From NCBI GenBank assembly GCA_002413455.1, contig DHXA01000060.1, positions 1-7,885 on the forward strand: DNA of 7,885 nt. Reading direction: 5' to 3'. The position numbers and the translations under genes are program-made. Position 1 is the stretch's first letter. Each line of letters opens with the position of its first letter. The stretch comes from Rhodanobacter sp. UBA5168 (lineage in GTDB: Bacteria > Pseudomonadota > Gammaproteobacteria > Xanthomonadales > Rhodanobacteraceae). The notes beneath the pieces were generated by a model. The model made no database searches, had not been told where the DNA came from, and saw only the letters and a list, made by a program, of their open reading frames with translations. This document shows positions 5,983 through 7,885 of this stretch, piece after piece.

Positions 5983-6444
5983 TCAGGACATAGGGTTCGG
6001 CAGGTAGTCGCCCGGCCTGAACTCTCTTCGCATTCGCTGGGTGGCAAAATCGACAAAAGCGCGGAGCTTTGGCAGTGACTGACTTCGGCTTGGATAGTAG
6101 AGAGAAAGACCGGGAACCTTTTCACCATAAGGTTCGAGCGCGGTCTGCAGATCTCCACTTTCAAGATGCGACATCACGAGCGAGTGCGGCAATTGGAAGA
6201 GCCCAACGCCTCTCACTGCTGCGCGAATGCAGGCCTCGACGTCGTTGATCACGAGAGGCCCCTCGACCCCCACCGTGATGCGCTGACCATCGACGACAAA
6301 TTGCCAATGATCGAGGGCTCGCACGGACTGACGGAGCAGGATGCAGCGGAAGTTCTGCAGATCATTCGGAGACGCCGGCCGGCCATGCTTCCGAAACAAG
6401 GCCGGGGCGCCGACGACAACGAAGCGCTCGGGTGGCGTTAGCGC
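5983..6444 (-). pseudogene. C-terminal half of a LysR-family regulator, 5' truncated
   Basis: About 153 codons match the second half of a LysR effector-binding domain. LTPPERFVVVGAPALFRKHG aligns with residues from about 160 of the intact LysR at 2776. DVEACIRAAVRGVGLFQLPH and the terminal GLSLYYPSRSQSLPKLRAFVDF are equally typical. The DNA-binding domain, linker and first effector lobe are missing. The match ends near 6444, only about 43 bases before the start of the divergent MDR oxidoreductase gene. An ATG at 6489 keeps the frame open for 168 residues, but it is the complement of that gene's own start region and no ribosome site supports it. LysR genes often sit divergently beside MDR enzymes, so this is probably the enzyme's former regulator, cut by a deletion. 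It cannot bind DNA as it stands. Confidence 0.85.
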
Positions 6445-6487
6445 ACCGCGTACCGTGGACTTTCGACCTAATGAAGGACGGAAGACC

Positions 6488-7483
6488 ATGCGCGCATATC
6501 ATCTTGAACAGCTCGGGAAGCTCGACGGCCTTGTCGTGTCAGAACATGAAATTCCATCGCCTGGAGTCGGCGAAGTGCTCGTACGAGTACGTGCGTCTTC
6601 GATCAATTTCCGCGATTCAGTCATCGCCAACGGCTGGTATTCGCCTCCTGTCAGCTTGGGACGGGTGCCTCTTTCCGACGCCGCCGGCGAGGTGGAGGCG
6701 ATCGGGTCTGACGTCACGCGCTTCAGGGTGGGCGACCGCGTCGTCAATTCGTTCTTCCCAAACTGGTTCGGCGGAACTTTCAACGTGATGCCGCAACAGT
6801 GGGTTGTCGATCGCGACGGCTGGCTCACCGAATACAAGGTGGTAAACGCGGAAGCTCTTGTGCTCATGCCTCGGCATTTAAGCTTTGAGGAGGCCGCTTC
6901 CCTTCCATGCGCAGGCGTGACGGCATGGTCTGCGCTAGCGGGCATTGGTCCGGGCGACACCGTGCTCACCGAGGGTACGGGTGGAGTTTCGTTGTTCGCG
7001 GTTCAATTGGCGAAGGCACTCGGTGCGCGTGTCATAGCAACCACCTCCAGTCCAGAAAAAGCGGAACGTCTTCGCCAGCTTGGAGCAGACGATGTCATCG
7101 ACTATCGCACCACGAAAGATTGGGGGAAGCAGGTCCGCGCGCTGACGGACGATCGCGGCGTAGACCGCATCGTGGAAGTGGGCGGCGCCGCCACACTGGC
7201 GCAGTCCGTTCAGGCCATCGCTTATGGCGGCCAGATATCTCTCGTCGGTATTCTGGCGGGCGTGGAGGGTGGCATCGACTTCATGACGATGTTTACAACT
7301 CATGCAACATTCAAGGCCATCGTGACCGGAAGCCGTCGCGATCTGGAGGATTTGAACCGGGTACTGGCGCAGCATCAAATTCGGCCGATCATCGACAGCG
7401 TCTATGACTTCGACGATGCGATCGCGGGATTGAATCACTTCGCCGCGCGCCAGCTCTTCGGGAAAGTCGTCATCCGCCACTAG
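6488..7483 (+). CDS. Zinc-independent MDR alcohol dehydrogenase/quinone oxidoreductase-like protein
   Basis: 331 residues, full length for a medium-chain dehydrogenase/reductase. The N-terminal GroES-like domain (about 1-120) contains PGVGEVLVRVRASSINFRD, where zinc enzymes carry a catalytic Cys, and GEVEAIGSDVTRFRVGDRV. The structural-zinc cysteine cluster is also absent, so catalysis is probably zinc-free reduction or oxidation of a carbonyl, enone or quinone. The Rossmann domain (about 125-270) has TEGTGGVSLFAVQLAKALGA, with ATTSSPEKAERL (184-195) after the second strand; Ser and Lys there favour NADP(H). The start is ATG 6488, with GAAGGA at 6473-6478; an in-frame upstream extension from 6341 runs antisense through the LysR fragment and is rejected. 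It is probably followed in the same transcript by the DUF1330 gene, though 119 bases separate them. Its original control region may have been altered by the truncation of the neighbouring LysR gene. Confidence 0.93.
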   Translation: MRAYHLEQLGKLDGLVVSEHEIPSPGVGEVLVRVRASSINFRDSVIANGWYSPPVSLGRVPLSDAAGEVEAIGSDVTRFRVGDRVVNSFFPNWFGGTFNVMPQQWVVDRDGWLTEYKVVNAEALVLMPRHLSFEEAASLPCAGVTAWSALAGIGPGDTVLTEGTGGVSLFAVQLAKALGARVIATTSSPEKAERLRQLGADDVIDYRTTKDWGKQVRALTDDRGVDRIVEVGGAATLAQSVQAIAYGGQISLVGILAGVEGGIDFMTMFTTHATFKAIVTGSRRDLEDLNRVLAQHQIRPIIDSVYDFDDAIAGLNHFAARQLFGKVVIRH

Positions 7484-7602
7484 CGTGCTGCCCTGGGTGG
7501 CATAGGGCGAGATCCTGTTCGCTCCAGAGGACATCTTCTCGAATCTTCTCAGTTACCGAACGGCGGATCAGCCTCGCAGGCTGTCCGACAAAGGAAATCG
7601 AA

Positions 7603-7885
7603 ATGTCCGCATATGTAATTTTCATTCGGGAGCACACGCATAACCAGGCAGAACTTGATGTGTACGCAGCGGAAGCGGGTCCCCTTGTTCAGGGGCTTCC
7701 CGTTAAATTTCTAGCCGCTTACGGCCGCCAAAAGGTGCTCGAAGGCCCCGAGCCCGAGGGGGTGGCGATTGCAGAGTTTCCGACGCTGGAACAGGCGCTT
7801 GCGTGGTACGAAAGCCCGGCCTATCAGGCGGTGGCTCGACATCGATTCAATGGGGCGACTTATCGCGGCCTGATTGTCGAGGGGC
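7603..7885 (+). CDS. DUF1330 domain-containing protein, 3' end outside the window
   Basis: 94 complete codons run to the window edge; the family is usually about 95-100 residues, so only a few codons are missing. MSAYVIFIREHT opens the ferredoxin-like alpha/beta barrel fold. VLEGPEPEGVAIAEFPTLEQALAWYESPAYQAV (45-77) is the family hallmark, and ATYRGLIVEG (85-94) is the last strand. The ATG at 7603 has AAGGA at 7591-7595, seven bases upstream. DUF1330 proteins are small dimeric cytoplasmic proteins of unknown function, often beside oxidoreductases. Here it follows the MDR gene on the same strand, which suggests co-expression and perhaps a shared substrate, but this is inference. Confidence 0.93.
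   Translation, partial: MSAYVIFIREHTHNQAELDVYAAEAGPLVQGLPVKFLAAYGRQKVLEGPEPEGVAIAEFPTLEQALAWYESPAYQAVARHRFNGATYRGLIVEG

Noticed and set aside
6341..6487. In-frame upstream extension of the MDR oxidoreductase
   Set aside because: It runs antisense through the LysR fragment, while ATG 6488 has a good ribosome site and matches the family N-terminus.

Overview
The window looks like a piece of chromosome or accessory DNA from a GC-rich Gram-negative proteobacterium, probably beta- or gammaproteobacterial. The gene families (LysR and MerR regulators, aldehyde dehydrogenase, carboxymuconolactone decarboxylase-like protein, YdbC-type aldo/keto reductase, zinc-free MDR oxidoreductase, DUF1330) fit that group, but no RNA gene or housekeeping marker fixes the genus. 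No tRNA, rRNA, CRISPR array, complete insertion sequence or phage gene was seen.

Layout. Positions 31-517 (minus) hold the 3' part of a secreted or surface-like protein gene, broken by a frameshift near 403. It abuts the last 64 codons of a short-chain dehydrogenase (about 519-713, plus). A nested inverted repeat (717-800) follows. Next is a catabolic-looking block: an aldehyde dehydrogenase (1251-2675, minus) and a carboxymuconolactone decarboxylase-family protein (832-1254, minus) overlap by ATGA, and an intact LysR regulator (2776-3678, plus) diverges from them. A 536-base gene-free stretch (3679-4214) contains an imperfect 24-bp tandem repeat. A second regulator/enzyme block follows: an aldo/keto reductase (4215-5090, minus) divergent from a MerR regulator (5159-5614, plus). 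Between them is a promoter of textbook MerR geometry, with a 19-bp spacer filled by a palindrome. After a 368-base stretch without a recognisable gene comes the C-terminal half of a second LysR regulator (5983 to about 6444, minus). It is truncated just in front of an intact zinc-independent MDR oxidoreductase (6488-7483, plus). A DUF1330 protein (7603 onward, plus) runs off the end of the window.

How it fits together. Almost every intact enzyme acts on carbonyl compounds with a nicotinamide cofactor (ALDH, AKR, MDR), and each intact regulator sits divergently beside its likely target. Truncated SDR, LysR and surface-protein genes lie between these blocks. The region therefore reads as a patchwork of independently regulated redox modules joined by past rearrangement, not as one operon. 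The clearest single signal is the MerR-type promoter at 5119-5149. I found no convincing evidence of a wholly new system.
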